From the NCBI GenBank assembly GCA_946902875.1, contig OX336345.1, positions 22,475,395 through 22,539,394 on the forward strand: a DNA stretch of 64,000 nucleotides. The letters run 5' to 3'. The stretch is from Nematopogon swammerdamellus (Eukaryota; Arthropoda; Insecta; Lepidoptera; Adelidae). The notes under the pieces were generated by a model that saw only the letters and a program-made list of their open reading frames with translations, was not told where the DNA came from and ran no database searches. Position numbers and translations under genes: made by a program. Below are positions 9,362 through 21,062 of this stretch, piece by piece; within the stretch, counting starts at the first letter, position 1, and every line of letters starts with the position of its first letter.

Positions 9362-10612
9362 TGTATGTATGTATGTTCCTCCATAACTCTTAAACCGATC
9401 ATCTGAATTCGATGAAACGTAGTACAGGCACATTTAGCTATACTATAGACACAGGATACACTAAATAAAACTCAGTTCTGGTTACGCTAAGATGTGGCTC
9501 TTATACAAACCGAATTGTTCTGCGCGCCTAGGGCTGCCATCCGTCCGGGTTTCCCCGGATTTGTCCTCTTTTTGAAGGCGTCCGGGGGCGTCCGGGGGGA
9601 TTTTTTAAAGTAGTCCGAGTTACACGAAATTCAAAAATCCCGTCCACTGCATAACTCTATGATAGAGCTGATTACTGAAAGAACAAACTACGAACGAACT
9701 TCGCTCGCTCAAACAACGTGCGCTTCCTACGTACGATTTCGGGCGGGGGTGCCGCTCGAAATTAATTGGGAATACAGACTGTATAATGGCTGATATAAAC
9801 TAAATATAACTTTAAAGATATGAGTTGGTGTTGAATTTCACAAATTTCTCCTGTCTAAAAAAGACGTTCTTCAGGCGATTGGAAGAGCCGAAAAATCAAG
9901 AAGTTGGAAGATACATAAACTTCATTATTTTACACATAAGTTCGCAATATTAAACGTTTTCTCAAATTTTAAGATGCTGTACTTTGAATGTTTTTATAAT
10001 TTCTCTGTCTAATTACTTTCTTAATTAATAGTGAGTCACTATTAGTGTCTAATTTTTATTTCTAATTTAATATAACCATACCGCGTACTATTTGATGTTT
10101 TATTTTTTTCTGACATTCATTACGCACATTTTTGGGCATAAAGTGTTAGATTTCATTTATCTATGAAAATTTGCGCGATTGTTAAACATTATTAAAACAT
10201 ATTAAATGGCTTTACTCACGGCCGTCTCCAAGCTATGTGTGTGGTGTGGCTCGACATGTTCTCTGCCAACCGTCGCACAGGCAGAGTGCTCAACTGCTCA
10301 TGAATATGGGCCATACGTTTGGCTCGAAACGTCGAGCCAAATAGCTCGGAGACGACCGTGAGTAATGCCATTGAACATTTAATTTTGTCAAAAAGTTAAA
10401 AATAAAATAATTTTCATGTCATAATAAGAAAAAAACAATGTCCGGGTTTTTATATGAAAATCCGGGGTTTTACTTCTTTTTGTCCTAGTTTAATGATTTT
10501 AGAGATGGCAGCCCTATGCGCGCCGGAATAAAGGTACGGTAGCGGGCTTACTTACTTTCTTCTTTTTAAATACGCGAATTTCACGCGAGCGAAGCCGCGG
10601 GCAAAAGCTAGT
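9362..10612 (-). mobile_element. RTE-type LINE 3' end split by a hAT-like MITE
   Basis: The flanks 9362-9528 and 10525-10612 join into one repeat ending in GCCGCGGGCAAAAGCTAGT on the plus strand, the same family as 23088-23470 (plus), 40216-40870 (plus) and 57275-57312. The middle is occupied by the MITE at 9529-10516. Confidence 0.75.
9529..10516. mobile_element. hAT-like element, exact 8-bp TSD
   Basis: Ends TAGGGCTGCCATC and GATGGCAGCCCTA, flanked by identical TGCGCGCC (9521-9528, 10517-10524). 988 bp, no transposase. A nested palindromic module (about 10205-10372, ACTCACGGCCGTCTCC ends) sits inside. A shorter copy is at 28013-28321. Confidence 0.88.
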
Positions 10613-11495
10613 AATCTAATAAGAAGATACTAAATAATTACGTCAACGTACAAAGTACGGTAGCTAAAATAGAAGAAAACATTAGAAAATCTCTTCGCTT
10701 TCGCCGAGGTATTACGCCGAAAGAAACTCAATCGATTATAAGATAAATGTCCGAATGCCAATTAGCTAACGGACGCCGAAACGTTCTGTTTTAGCTGTAT
10801 TCCGATTTTCGCGGAATTCATATCGAATAGCGACTCGTAACGATGACGCGATACAGTTTGTGTAGCAAAGACATTAAACTCACCCTCTTCCATATAGACC
10901 GGACAACAAGAACAAAATCGTAATCTACTACTTAGATCCTAGTGGTACAAAGTCGTTCAGTCTAGCGCCAGCAGTCCGCATGTGAGGTCGTATTCGTGTG
11001 CTAGAGAAAGAAGAAAATCTAAGAAAATATGCCGAGTTGCGCATTGCGGTATTGCAAATCTCGATATAAAAATACGACTGAACATGTAATCAGTTTATTT
11101 TCATAAGTATTGTGTATATTTATTCAATATTTGAATATAATACATAATTTCCATAGATGATTCTAGAACAACGATCAACTAGGCCATATTGAAAAAATAA
11201 AAAGCGCCCTCTGATATACAGTAGCTTTACTACTATTATAGTACGAGATCCCACAACCAATATTTTTGTCTCATAGTATTTCGTTCAATTGTCCTCAACC
11301 CGATACTAAATGTTTTTCGTGTAGCGTCTCCTGACAGTATTTTTTAAAAATGGCAACCAATTTGACCGAACCCTGTCATGGTATTCCGTTATGCCAAATG
11401 AGGCAAAACAAATATTAGGTCCTTGCCTATGAAATTGCCGTTTTACCTATATAGAAAAAATCAAAATTTTTTTTTTATGAAAAATATATATTTGT

Positions 11496-12476
11496 TTAAT
11501 CGAAGTATTGGCCATTATTATCAATGCACTTTTGCCATTTTACTGGAAGTTCATTGATGCCTCTACTATAGAAATCCTGGGGATGGGAATCGATGAACTC
11601 TTTAAAGGCGTTTTTCACTGCCTCGTCGGATTTGTTTTGACGTGATGATGTCACGTCTTATAAATTAATGAACACCGGCTGCACGCACGAAGAAGTGTAA
11701 CGTTCCATCTAAACCTGTGTGTGCAAGCGAGAGCGCGATAGAGACCTGTGTGTGCAAGCGAGAGCGCGATAGAGAGGCATATACAATAGTTGAAAATACA
11801 AAATATATTTCTCCGTCTTTTGCGAGCCTCGAACCCGCGGTCCCTGCCACCATCACTGACCAGACGTGCAAGAAGCTGTAATGAATAATCCCGGCACAGG
11901 TCCACCATACACTGACAAGCAACTTCTTTTGACTCAATTTGCGTTTGGGACATGGTTTGGCTGCCTCCCCTGTGTCCAACCAGTGTGACGGACGTTTTCG
12001 ATTGTCATACAGGATCCACTTTTTATCACAAGTGACAATCCGATTCAGAATCCCGCCATTTCTGTGCTTATTCAAAAAGTTAAGACAAGCTTCGACGCGA
12101 TTTTGTTGTTGTTTTTCAGTGAGTTCATACAGTAACCAATTTCCGAGCTTTTTTATCTTTCCAATTTGACGTAAATGAATCAGTATCGTTTTATAACTTA
12201 CATTGAAGGCTGCTGCTAATTCCGACGTGGTTTGTGATTAATCTGCTTCAACTATGGCTTTAAATTCATTGTTATCGACTCTCGTCTCCGGTCGGCCACG
12301 GGGCTCATCATTGAGATGAAAATTTCCAGAACGGAAGCGATCAAACCAAAAACGCACAGTCAGTACGTTCACTTGTCTGGTCCATACACGTCGATGATAT
12401 TGCATGCCGTCTGTGCTGCGTTGGTGCTGCGACGGGATTCATATTCGAAAATAACGCGCAATTTAGATTTTTCCAT
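11496..12476 (-). pseudogene. Mariner transposase pseudogene
   Basis: Same content as the right-arm copy (14370-15350). Mariner landmarks: RFWFDRFRSGNFHLNDEP, TCDKKWILYDN with the first catalytic Asp, WWTCAGIIHY (second catalytic Asp replaced by Thr) and a C-terminus GINELPVKWQKCIDNNGQYF. A frameshift near the N-terminus, an in-frame stop before SQTTSELAA, and a foreign segment (about 11690-11860) replacing the third-Asp region make it non-functional. Confidence 0.88.
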
Positions 12477-12632
12477 GGTCACAGAACCAGCGATGTAAAA
12501 AAAACCGAACGGTGGGAAAGCAAATGAACAACTGATTTTGAAAAAAGAATAATTTGCCTTTATAACAGAAAATATTTGAAATTGGAATTCCTACGCAAAA
12601 AAAAGGTAGCCACTTTCAAAGTTTTATTTTTA

Positions 12633-13018
12633 TTTTTTTTATGGAAACTGACACGGTTGGCTACATCACCTACAACGTCCGTGATGTCAGCCCATAGCAC
12701 CGGGTTAACTAGGTGCCATGTCAGTGCTTCCCCCTTTGATCGTGCCGGCTACACTGAACTGGTCGGAGAAGACAAACTATTTACATAGCCGTTTCGACCG
12801 AAGTTTCATTCAGTGCGGTGGTACCAACCCGGGCGGGTTAAACCCTACCACCAAGTAAGATTAGGAGGGAAGGGACCTACAGTTTTACGAGGAATCCGAA
12901 CCTCGGTCAGCCTCCAACGGTCAGCGGTCACCCATCCAAGTACTGACCGCACCCAGCGTTGCTTAACATTCAATAGCGACAGTTGACTGTCTGCACCACT
13001 GAGCTATCGAGGCTGACA
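12633..13018 (-). mobile_element. S2 SINE nested in the mariner (left arm)
   Basis: Nearly full-length S2 with A tail, body, B box, 5S-like block (GTTAAGCAACGCTGGG type) and A box. It is the mirror of 13821-14207, so it was present before the arms were duplicated. Confidence 0.88.
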
Positions 13019-13820
13019 TACAAGTGGTCACTTTGTAGAAACGGCAATTTCATTTTAAATTTCAGCACCTAATATTATAGCTCAAACAGTCTCAAAATCA
13101 TTTTTACAAGTGAATTTGGGTCAATTGATCAAAACGGAATAGTAAATTAAATTTAACGATTTTATCGCTCATATAAAATCAACTATCATTTTGGTCGTTG
13201 GCTCTCGTCCTATTAGACTATTGGCTTCATCTATCGACCGATAGATGAAATGTGTTCTAATTATGTGTTCTATATTACATCATGTTTTTGCTATTCAAAG
13301 CTAGATGGCGTATTATAATCTTGAGCTCAAAAAGTTTATAAGAAAATATTCGCAATGTCCTCTCTATAGCCCCTTTTAATCTCTTTGTTGTGTAGATTTT
13401 CTTTTGTTGGCGCAATTTCTTAATTAACTAATTTAATTGTTCATTGAGAGGCAAAGAGATTAAAAGGGGCTATAGAGAGGACATTGCGAATATTTTCAAA
13501 TAAAATTTTTGAGCTCAAGATTATAATACGCCATCTAGCTTTGAATAGCAAAAACATGATGTAATATAGAACACATAATTAGAACACATTTCATCTATCG
13601 GTCGATAGATGAAGCCAATAGTCTAATAGGACGAGAGCCAACGACCAAAATGATAGTTGATTTTATATGAGCGATAAAATCGTTAAATTTAATTTACTAT
13701 TCCGTTTTGATCAATTGACCCAAATTCACTTGTAAAAATGATTTTGAGACTGTTTGAGCTATAATATTAGGTGCTGAAATTGAAAATGAAATTGCCGTTT
13801 CTACAAACTGACCACTTGTG

Positions 13821-14207
13821 ACCACAGCCTCGATAGCTCAGTGGTGCAGACAGTCAACTGTCGCTATTGAATGTTAAGCAACGCTGGGTGCGGTCAGTAC
13901 TTGGATGGGTGACCGCTGACCGTTCTAGGCTGACCGAGGTTCGGATTCCTCGTAAAACTGTAGGTCCCTTCCCTCCTAATCTTACTTGGTGGTAGGGTTT
14001 AACCCGCCCGGGTTGGTACCACCGCACTGAATGAAACTTCGGTCGAAACGGCTATGTAAATAGTTTGTGTTCTCCGACCAGTTCAGTGTAGCCGGCACGA
14101 TCAAAGGGGGAAGCACTGACATGGCACCTAGTTAACCCGGTGCTATGGGCTGACATCACGGACGTTGTAGGTGATGTAGCCAACCGTGTCAGTTTCCATA
14201 AAAAAAA
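13821..14207 (+). mobile_element. S2 SINE nested in the mariner (right arm)
   Basis: Best-preserved S2 head in the window: TAGCTCAGTGG A box, GTTAAGCAACGCTGGG and GTACTTGGATGGGTGACCG 5S-like blocks, GGTTCGGATTCC B box, then the usual body and an A-rich end. Confidence 0.9.
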
Positions 14208-14369
14208 TTAAAATAAAAATAAAACTTTGAAAGTGGCTACCTTTTTTTTGCGTAGGAATTCCAATTTAAAATATTTTCTGTTATAAAGGCAAATTATTCT
14301 TTTTTCAAAATCAGTTGTTCATTTGTTTTCCCACCGTTCGCTTTTTTTTACATCGCTGGTTCTGTGACC

Positions 14370-15350
14370 ATGGAAAAATCTAAATTGCGCGTTATTTTCG
14401 AATATGAATCCCGTCGCAGCACAAACGCAGCACAGACGGCATGCAATATCATCGACGTGTATGGACCAGGCAAGTGAACGCACTGACTGTGCGTTTTTGG
14501 TTTGATCGCTTCCGTTCTGGAAATTTTCATCTCAATGATGAGCCCCGTGGCCGACCGGAGACGAGAGTCGATAACAATGAATTTAAAGCCATAGTTGGAG
14601 CAGATTAATCACAAACCACGTCGGAATTAGCAGCAGCCTTCAATGTAAGTTATAAAACGATACTGATTCATTTACGTCAAATTGGAAAGATAAAAAAGCT
14701 CGGAAATTGGTTACTGTATGAACTCACTGAAAAACAACAACAAAATCGCGTCGAAGCTTGTCTTAACTTTTTGAATAAGCACAGAAATGGGGGGATTCTG
14801 AATCGGATTGTCACTTGTGATAAAAAGTGGATCCTGTATGACAATCGAAAACGTCCGTCACACTGGTTGGACACAGGGGAGGCAGCCAAACCATGTCCCA
14901 AACGCAAATTGAGTCAAAAGAAGTTGCTTGTCAGTGTATGGTGGACCTGTGCCGGGATTATTCATTACAGCTTCTTGCACGTCTGGTCAGTGATGGTGGC
15001 AGGGACCGCGGGTTCGAGGCTCGCAAAAGACGGAGAAATATATTTTGTATTTTCAACTATTGTATATGCCTCTCTATCGCGCTCTCGCTTGCACACACAG
15101 GTCTCTATCGCGCTCTCGCTTGCACACACAGGTTTAGATGGAACGTTACACTTCTTCGTGCGTGCAGCCGGTGTTCATTAATTTATAAGACGTGACATCA
15201 TCACGTCAAAACAAATCCGACGAGGCAGTGAAAAACGCCTTTAAAGAGTTCATCGATTCCCATCCCCAGGATTTCTATAGTAGAGGCATCAATGAACTTC
15301 CAGTAAAATGGCAAAAGTGCATTGATAATAATGGCCAATACTTCGATTAA
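14370..15350 (+). pseudogene. Mariner transposase pseudogene
   Basis: Starts MEKSKLRVIFEYESRRSTN and ends at TAA 15348-15350. The helix-turn-helix region is frameshifted (after VYGPGK). The first catalytic Asp (TCDKKW) is intact, the second is Thr (WWTCAG) and the third is missing: about 200 bp of unrelated sequence, including two 31-bp direct repeats (TCTCTATCGCGCTCTCGC..., 15070-15132), replaces the DD34D region before the C-terminal GINELPVKWQK block. Dead in both arms, with the same lesions. Confidence 0.88.
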
Positions 15351-16069
15351 ACAAATATATATTTTTCATAAAAAAAAATTTTTGATTTTTTCTATATAGG
15401 TAAAACGGCAATTTCATAGGCAAGGACCTAATATTTGTTTTGCCTCATTTGGCATTTTTGTAAAGGTTGGTACGCGCACCGCTACTGACGTGTGAAAAAC
15501 ATGTTCTGGTTATCTTAGATCGGTAATTCAACAACATTCCGAAAATCAAACGGAATACCATGACAGGGTTCGGTCAAATTGGTTGCCATTTTTAAAAAAT
15601 ACTGTCAGGAGACGCTACACGAAAAACATTTAGTATCGGGTTGAGGACAATTGAACGAAATACTATGAGACAAAAATATTGGTTGTGGGATCTCGTACTA
15701 TAATAGTAGTAAAGCTACTGTATAACAGAGGGCGCTTTTTATTTTTTCAATATGGCCTAGTTGATCGTTGTTCTAGAATCATCTATGGAAATTATGTATT
15801 ATATTCAAATATTGAATAAATATACACAATACTTATGAAAATAAACTGATTACATGTTCAGTCGTATTTTTATATCGAGATTTGCAATACCGCAATGCGC
15901 AACTCGGCATATTTTCTTAGATTTTCTTCTTTCTCTAGCACACGAATACGACCTCACATGCGGACTGGTGGCGCTAGACTGAACGACTTTGTACCACTAG
16001 GATCTAAGTAGTAGATTACGATTTTGTTCTTGTTGTCCGGTCTATATGGAAGAGGGTGAGTTTAATGTC

Positions 16070-16736
16070 ATTGTTGAGAGGAAACTGTTGGAGAAGAAAC
16101 AAGTACCTACATACAATGACGTATCATGTACCTACATATAGTCATGGAGGTGGGGAAGATAGTTCGTAAAATATAGCCTGCGTGAGACCAATGACGTATC
16201 ATGTATTCTCTTTGCGTGAGACAGGTGTCATCGAAAAGACGCGCATGAAGCTCCGTATTTTTTTTTATATTAAAAAAATGCATGCGAGACAATGTCATAC
16301 TTTATTGGTGGTAGGCGGTAGCACACGAATAGTGATGTTGAATATTGAAAATATAATAAATCGAATCTTCTTCGATCGAACGTTATGATAATAATCGATG
16401 TTGCAAACATAATTAATCTAAATATATAAGTAATATCTTTTTAAATTGAAAAAGTTTGTTTCTTTTTAAATTCAAAAGTTCAACATTCACAAAAAAAAAA
16501 TTAAAAAATAAACAAATTCGACTAAAATGTTCCAATTTTGTTCGCCAGCTGCTCAATAATGATCGATTTTCAACATCATCCTAAATAGATCCCAAGTTGG
16601 GACTCCCACTCCCAACCCTATTTTAGAATATCACTCTGACATCTGTCACAGAAATCAAGCTATATTTTACCAACTCTCTATTCATCATTCATCAATCGCG
16701 ATATGTATATGTTGTGAAAATATCTTTACAGACAAG
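16070..16736. other. Unassigned AT-rich stretch
   Basis: No gene recognised. Contains two copies of AATGACGTATCATGTA (16115-16130, 16190-16205); a third, inverted, lies at 41595-41610. Confidence 0.6.
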
Positions 16737-17475
16737 CGGCGGGTGGCCGAGTGGTTTGGGCATCGGCTTCTCAAAGGTCCGCGGTTCGAATCCCGTCGGC
16801 GTGTACCAATGAGTTTTTTCTAACGAAAAAATTTACGTGCATACCTACACCTGTTGTACCGTGTACCTTTTGTACCGTGTGGGGCCGGTACTATCAAAGA
16901 ATAGCCCCACTGCATCTCTCCCCGTGTATGTCGTAAAAGGCGACTAAGGGATATAACTCCTTTCTTGTATTACTAGGTGGTAGGGTTTAACCCGCCCGGG
17001 TTGGTACCACCGCACTGAATGAAAGGTCGGTCGAAACGGCTATGTAAATAGTTTGTGTTTTCCGTCCAGTTCAGTGTAGCCGGCACGGCCGAAGGGAAGC
17101 ACTGACGTGGCACCAAGTTCACCCGGTGTTATGGGCTGACATCAAGGATGTTGTAGGTGATGTAGCCAACCGTGTCAGTTTCCATAAAAAAATAAAAAAA
17201 ACCTGCTGCTTCACCGTTCGGAACCGGTGTAAAACTGTAGGTCCCTTCCCTTGCCCCTTACTAGGTGGTAGGCTCAAATTGTAGCCGACTGGGTTGATAC
17301 CACCGTACTGGATGTAAGATGGCCGCATAGCAGCCTCGGCTGTGTTCTCCTCTAGTCCAGTATAGCCAGCAATCCAGGGAAGTCTACGGTATGTCACCTA
17401 CCTTCTCGGAGGTGATATTGGCTGGTCGGAGCATGCGCTTTGGCCCCTCCAACTTAGCCACCCATACCGGAGGCT
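16737..17475 (+). mobile_element. S1 SINE split by a family A / S2 composite
   Basis: S1 head (A box in GGTGGCCGAGTGG, B box GGTTCGAATCC) runs to about 16860, S1 body resumes at 17201 with CCTGCTGCTTCACCG and continues to the CATACCGGA end. Between them lie 79 bp of family A (16874-16952) fused to an S2 body (16954-17200). The S1 break is flanked by similar ACCTG(T/C)TG, a possible TSD. Confidence 0.78.
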
Positions 17476-17778
17476 ACGAAACATATTTGGGTTGACACTA
17501 CCTTCTTGTTGCTGTTATACAAAGGTTGAAAATTGCCCAGCGAACAATGGAGCGAGGCTAACCATGCTGGGAGTATCGCTACGTGATATGGTGCGTAAAG
17601 ATGCAGTCCGTCGAGGCACCAAAGTAGTCGGTATTGGGCTAAGCTCAACTGGTAGTGGTAGGAGCAGTAAGGAGTTATAGGCTGACATCGTAGATGTTTT
17701 CCAGCCGTGTCAGGTTAAAAAAAATACACCTACATCTACAACCTACCGAGTACCGAGTCGTCAGATCGCGGACTGGTG

Positions 17779-17981
17779 CCTCTGATACAGTGGGAGGTCT
17801 CAGACACAGTGAGAGGTCTCAGATACAGTGAGAGGTCTCATATACAGCGCGAGATCTCAGATACAGTGAGAGGTCTCAGATACAGTGAGAGGTCTCAGAT
17901 ACAGTGAGAGGCCTTAGTTAGTGAGATGACTCAGATGCAGTGGGAGGTATCAGATACAGTGAGAGGTCTCAGATACAGTGA
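17779..17981. repeat. 19-bp minisatellite, left part
   Basis: About ten units of AGTGAGAGGTCTCAGATAC, mildly diverged. The array continues at 18632-18716 after a 650-bp transposon. Confidence 0.92.
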
Positions 17982-18058
17982 GGCTGCAGTTAAACGACGC
18001 GAAAGTTTTCGTGCGGCCGCCGCGCGTTTACCGCGCGTTTGCTGCGCTCTCGTGTTCA

Positions 18059-18188
18059 GCAGGTCTATTCTTGTAAATTCTGACAGCGGAATCAGCGCTG
18101 ATGTGGCGCTGAGAGCCACTTTGATAAGTGGCTCTCAGCGCCACAACAGCGCTGATTCCGCTGTCAGAATTTACAAGAATAGACCTGC
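18059..18188. mobile_element. Palindromic MITE
   Basis: Near-perfect palindrome with ends GCAGGTCTATTCTTGTAAAT and its complement. A shorter copy is at 33622-33708. It is nested in the Harbinger-like element. Confidence 0.85.
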
Positions 18189-18390
18189 AGAAACGGCGAA
18201 TGTGGACTTTATGTACTACGCACAACATTCAAATTCCTAACCACGCGGCCCCCGCGCGGCCTCCGCGCGTTATTCACGCGGTCTCGACTCGATGCCGCCA
18301 TTGCCGCCACTACGCAGTCGCCTGCGCATGTGTGACGTCGTGTCGTAGTATTTTGACTTTCGTATTTGGAGTTTCGTATTTTAATGAAAA

Positions 18391-18513
18391 ATGAATACCA
18401 ACCTTGAAACATTGATTGTCTTGGTGGAAGAGAGAGGAGTTCTTTGGGACAAGACCAGCGAAACCTATAAGGATAAACGCGTCATCGGTGGTGATAATGC
18501 TACTTTAATTTAA
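18391..18513 (+). pseudogene. Truncated MADF-domain reading frame
   Basis: 40 codons: begins MNTNLETLIVLVEERGVLWD, with the MADF signature Leu-Ile-x3-Val-x4-x-Leu-Trp-Asp followed by YKDK. A full MADF domain is about 85 residues, so only the first helix region survives. MADF (Myb/SANT-like in Adf-1) proteins help Harbinger transposases bind DNA. Could also be an internal-deletion derivative with a lost intron. Confidence 0.65.
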
Positions 18514-18631
18514 ACGTAGTTGCTAAATAAATAGAGCTTATTTTGCTTTAACAACTGTGTGCACGCGGTCGACGCGCGGACGCCGCGCGGCCGCGGCCGC
18601 ACGAAATAATTCGTGTCAAATAAACGCGCCC

Positions 18632-18716
18632 TGAGAGGTGTCAGATGCAGTGAGAGGTTTCAGATACAGTGAGAGGTCTCAGATACAGTGAGAGGTTTCA
18701 GATACAGTAATAGGCC
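18632..18716. repeat. 19-bp minisatellite, right part
   Basis: Four to five more units of the array at 17779-17981, ending before AATAGGCCTGAGGCC. Confidence 0.88.
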
Positions 18717-19778
18717 TGAGGCCGAGCGCACGTCAGTGTAGGTGTTCAGGTGTGTCAACAGTGTGTCACGTCGCACTGTGGCATGTAACGTAATATAAAC
18801 TGTATGATTCATCGCACTTTCTCTACATTATTGTCATAGACTTATATTATTTTACTCACTTTCAAAACGGTCCGACGACGCACCTACACCGCCGCGCCCG
18901 CACTCTGGGCTGAGAATCCGCTTCCGAGGTCTTTCGATTTTTTTTTTACGAACTTAAAGATTTCGAAAAACTTTTTATGCAAGTTTATAGGGCTATGTAA
19001 GAGAACACTTTATGTGTAACATAAGTTGCTATCCATTAATCACATATTTTTAAAAAAAATCTTGAATTTTTTTTTTGTATGGAGAAGAAAATGTTTAGGT
19101 CATTATTTGAAAAGTCTTAGGAGATCTAGAGTTCTGTTTAGTATAGTGATAAAGTGCACCGTAAGTAGAATAGTTCTGAATAAAAAGTGTAACCGTACGC
19201 GTCCATAAGAAAGAACTGTGTAAGTTTGAATTTTTAAATTTTGATAAAATTTCGATAAATTCATTTCAATATTTTCCAATATTTTTTTTTACATTTCAAC
19301 TTCTTTTTGGTTTGTAATTATCTGTATATATTGTAATATATAAATTATTCAATAACTATACCACAAAATGATCATAATCTGCTTACATATTAGCTATTAG
19401 AAATTTCTTTTAAAACATTGAAGTTTTAAATATAATATTTATGCAAGCGTGTAGAGCCACGTTAGAGAACGCTTAGTATGTAATAAAATTTGTTACCCGC
19501 CAAACACACGTTTTTTTTTTAATATTTAACTTTTATTTGTACAGAAAGGAAAAGGTTTTGACCATTTTTTCATAAGGTTTACAAGACCTAGACGTTCTTT
19601 TGCTATAGTGATAAACTAGAATATGAATGGAATCACGCTCCATTAAAAGTGTATCCAAATGCGTTCATATAAAGGAACGGTGTAAGTCTGAATTTATATA
19701 TTTTTTAAATTCAATAAATTAATTTTAATAACTTACCTTAATAACGTGCTAAGCTCCTCGTAACTAAGCTTAACTAAG

Positions 19779-20012
19779 CTCAAGTGGAAGTGGGCTGGGC
19801 ACGTCAGCTGAAGAGACGACGACCGTTTGAGTAACCGTGTCCTACACTGGCGGCCGTGGGCAGGAAAACGGAGTGTGGGAAGACCACCCGCCAGTTGGGA
19901 CGACACCATCAAGTACGTCGTCGGAAAGCAGTGGTTCCGTACCGCTGAAGGCCAGGAGGACTGGAGGAAAATTGGAGAGGCGTATGTCCAGCAGTGGACG
20001 CTTACACGCTGA
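19779..20012 (+). pseudogene. RTE-type LINE ORF2 C-terminus (left arm)
   Basis: Encodes the typical C-terminal tail of RTE-like endonuclease/reverse transcriptases: KWKWAGHVS then WRPWAGKRSVGRPPASWDD and GEAYVQQWT, ending TGA in a GACTGACTGACTGACC tail. One in-frame stop after HVS. Only about 78 codons of an ORF of roughly 1000. Confidence 0.85.
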
Positions 20013-20325
20013 CTGACTGACTGACCTTAATAACCAATATCTGGGTATTTTGATTAGTTTAGTTATGGCGTATTAATGTTTTTTATGTGTATCTAAAATT
20101 CAAATTTTTGGTTACATTATATTATTTTAATGTCTTTCGGAAAGTACCTTAAATTTGGGGAATATTTTAAATTAGAACATGAGTCATAAATCCTCTATTT
20201 TTGGAAATTGTAAGGTTTTAAACAAAGATTAGTGACTCATATGGTAGTAATGTTTTTAAGTTTACTCTGTTATTCATCTATACTCATTTTTAATTTTATG
20301 TATTAATAGTGGATGTGGTTGAGGT

Positions 20326-20380
20326 ACATAAGTCGACGTTTCGCCGGCTACGTCACAGGCTTCATCAGGAACCACCGGGA
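20326..20380 (-). ncRNA. Hammerhead-ribozyme-like motif (left arm)
   Basis: On the minus strand: CTGATGA (20362-20368), stem II GCCTG/CCGGC with one mismatch, GAAAC, then GTC. Same order as a type I hammerhead with a minimal stem III, as reported in Penelope-like retroelements. Stem I pairing is weak. The right-arm partner has a perfect stem II. Confidence 0.5.
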
Positions 20381-20656
20381 ATTCCTGAAGCAGATGTCTG
20401 TTGCTAGTTGTACCAAACGTCTCATTGACTGTGTCTCAAAGAGTACAGCTTTGCTGGCGATTCTGGCACGAAAGGTTCTCCTTCTTTACGATTTGCTTCT
20501 TGGTGGATGAGCTGCATGTATACTGGCCACTTAATGTCGGATTTCAACCACGTTTCGTATTTACTTTTGAAATTATTGAATGAATAACTCGCACTTTTCC
20601 ACTTCGTGTACAAATTTGAGACGAACTTTTTACAAAAACTATTCAAATGAACTCGG

Positions 20657-21062
20657 TTTTTGTCCGATACATGAACAACCAGCTTATCGAATAGTAATAT
20701 CAGAGTTCGAGAGATCTTGAGAGATAGTAATATCAGAGTTCGGTTGACTTTGCAAGAGAGCAAAAACGTCAATATTACATTTAAACTCTTCCATACTTGG
20801 TTTTCACGGCTTATAACTGTCTTAATAAATTAAGAATTGAAATAAGCAAAGTGAAAATAGTCGACATTTAAAAGTAAATGCAAAGCGGCAAGTAATTGAA
20901 AGGCGAAAATTCGTTTCGAAATCCAAGATCCGTCACTTGCAAGCACTTAACAAATACTAAACTGAAATTCGCCACCCACCAGAAGCCGAATTACTTGACG
21001 AAAACCGGATTCTTACAGAGATTATACAAAGAGCCACGATTATATCACGAAATGATGATAAT
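20657..21062. other. Centre of palindrome 2
   Basis: Single-copy 406 bp between the arms. Holds the N-terminal part of the plus-strand frame at 20896-21354, and on the left a TAATATCAGAGTTCG direct repeat. Confidence 0.75.

Larger units (their letters stand above)
11416..13071 (-). mobile_element. Mariner element (left palindrome arm)
   Basis: Terminal repeats start TAGGTGCTGAAATTG (inner end) and TAGGTCCTTGCCTATG (outer end), both leading into ATGAAATTGCCGTTT, with TA at each border. It carries a transposase pseudogene (11496-12476) and an S2 SINE between the 5' TIR and the start codon. Confidence 0.85.
10870..13387. repeat. Giant palindrome 1, left arm
   Basis: Inverted copy of 13452-16069, separated from it by a 64-bp spacer (13388-13451). 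Arms match base for base over long stretches with scattered substitutions. The right arm has about 90 bp (about 15454-15545) that the left lacks. Each arm holds a broken mariner with an S2 SINE inside. Confidence 0.93.
13768..15430 (+). mobile_element. Mariner element (right palindrome arm)
   Basis: TIRs TAGGTGCTGAAATTG... (13768) and ...GCAAGGACCTA (15430). Contains an S2 SINE (13821-14207) and the transposase pseudogene. The TA of each border is the expected mariner target. Confidence 0.85.
13452..16069. repeat. Giant palindrome 1, right arm
   Basis: Inverted partner of 10870-13387. The outermost matching bases are 10870 and 16069. No target-site duplication is visible outside the arms. 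Confidence 0.93.
17982..18631 (+). mobile_element. PIF/Harbinger-like non-autonomous element
   Basis: Inserted in the minisatellite with TGA on both sides (17979-17981, 18632-18634), the 3-bp TSD length of PIF/Harbinger. The inverted ends are imperfect over 37 bp and share TTTCGTGCGGCC. It contains a nested 130-bp palindrome and a truncated MADF-domain frame, which in autonomous Harbingers is the second protein. No DDE transposase. Confidence 0.72.
18901..20656. repeat. Palindrome 2, left arm
   Basis: Inverted partner of 21063-22835 around a 406-bp centre. Outer ends are CACTCTGGGCTGAG and CTCAGCCCAGAGTG. The five bases outside each end are the same (GCCCG), a possible target-site duplication. 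Contains an RTE 3' coding end, a hammerhead-like motif and part of an unidentified reading frame. Confidence 0.9.

Noticed and set aside
10870..16069. Palindrome as pure assembly artefact
   Set aside because: Arms differ by substitutions and a 90-bp indel, which a simple read fold-back would not give; long-read proof is still absent, so the doubt is kept in the finding.
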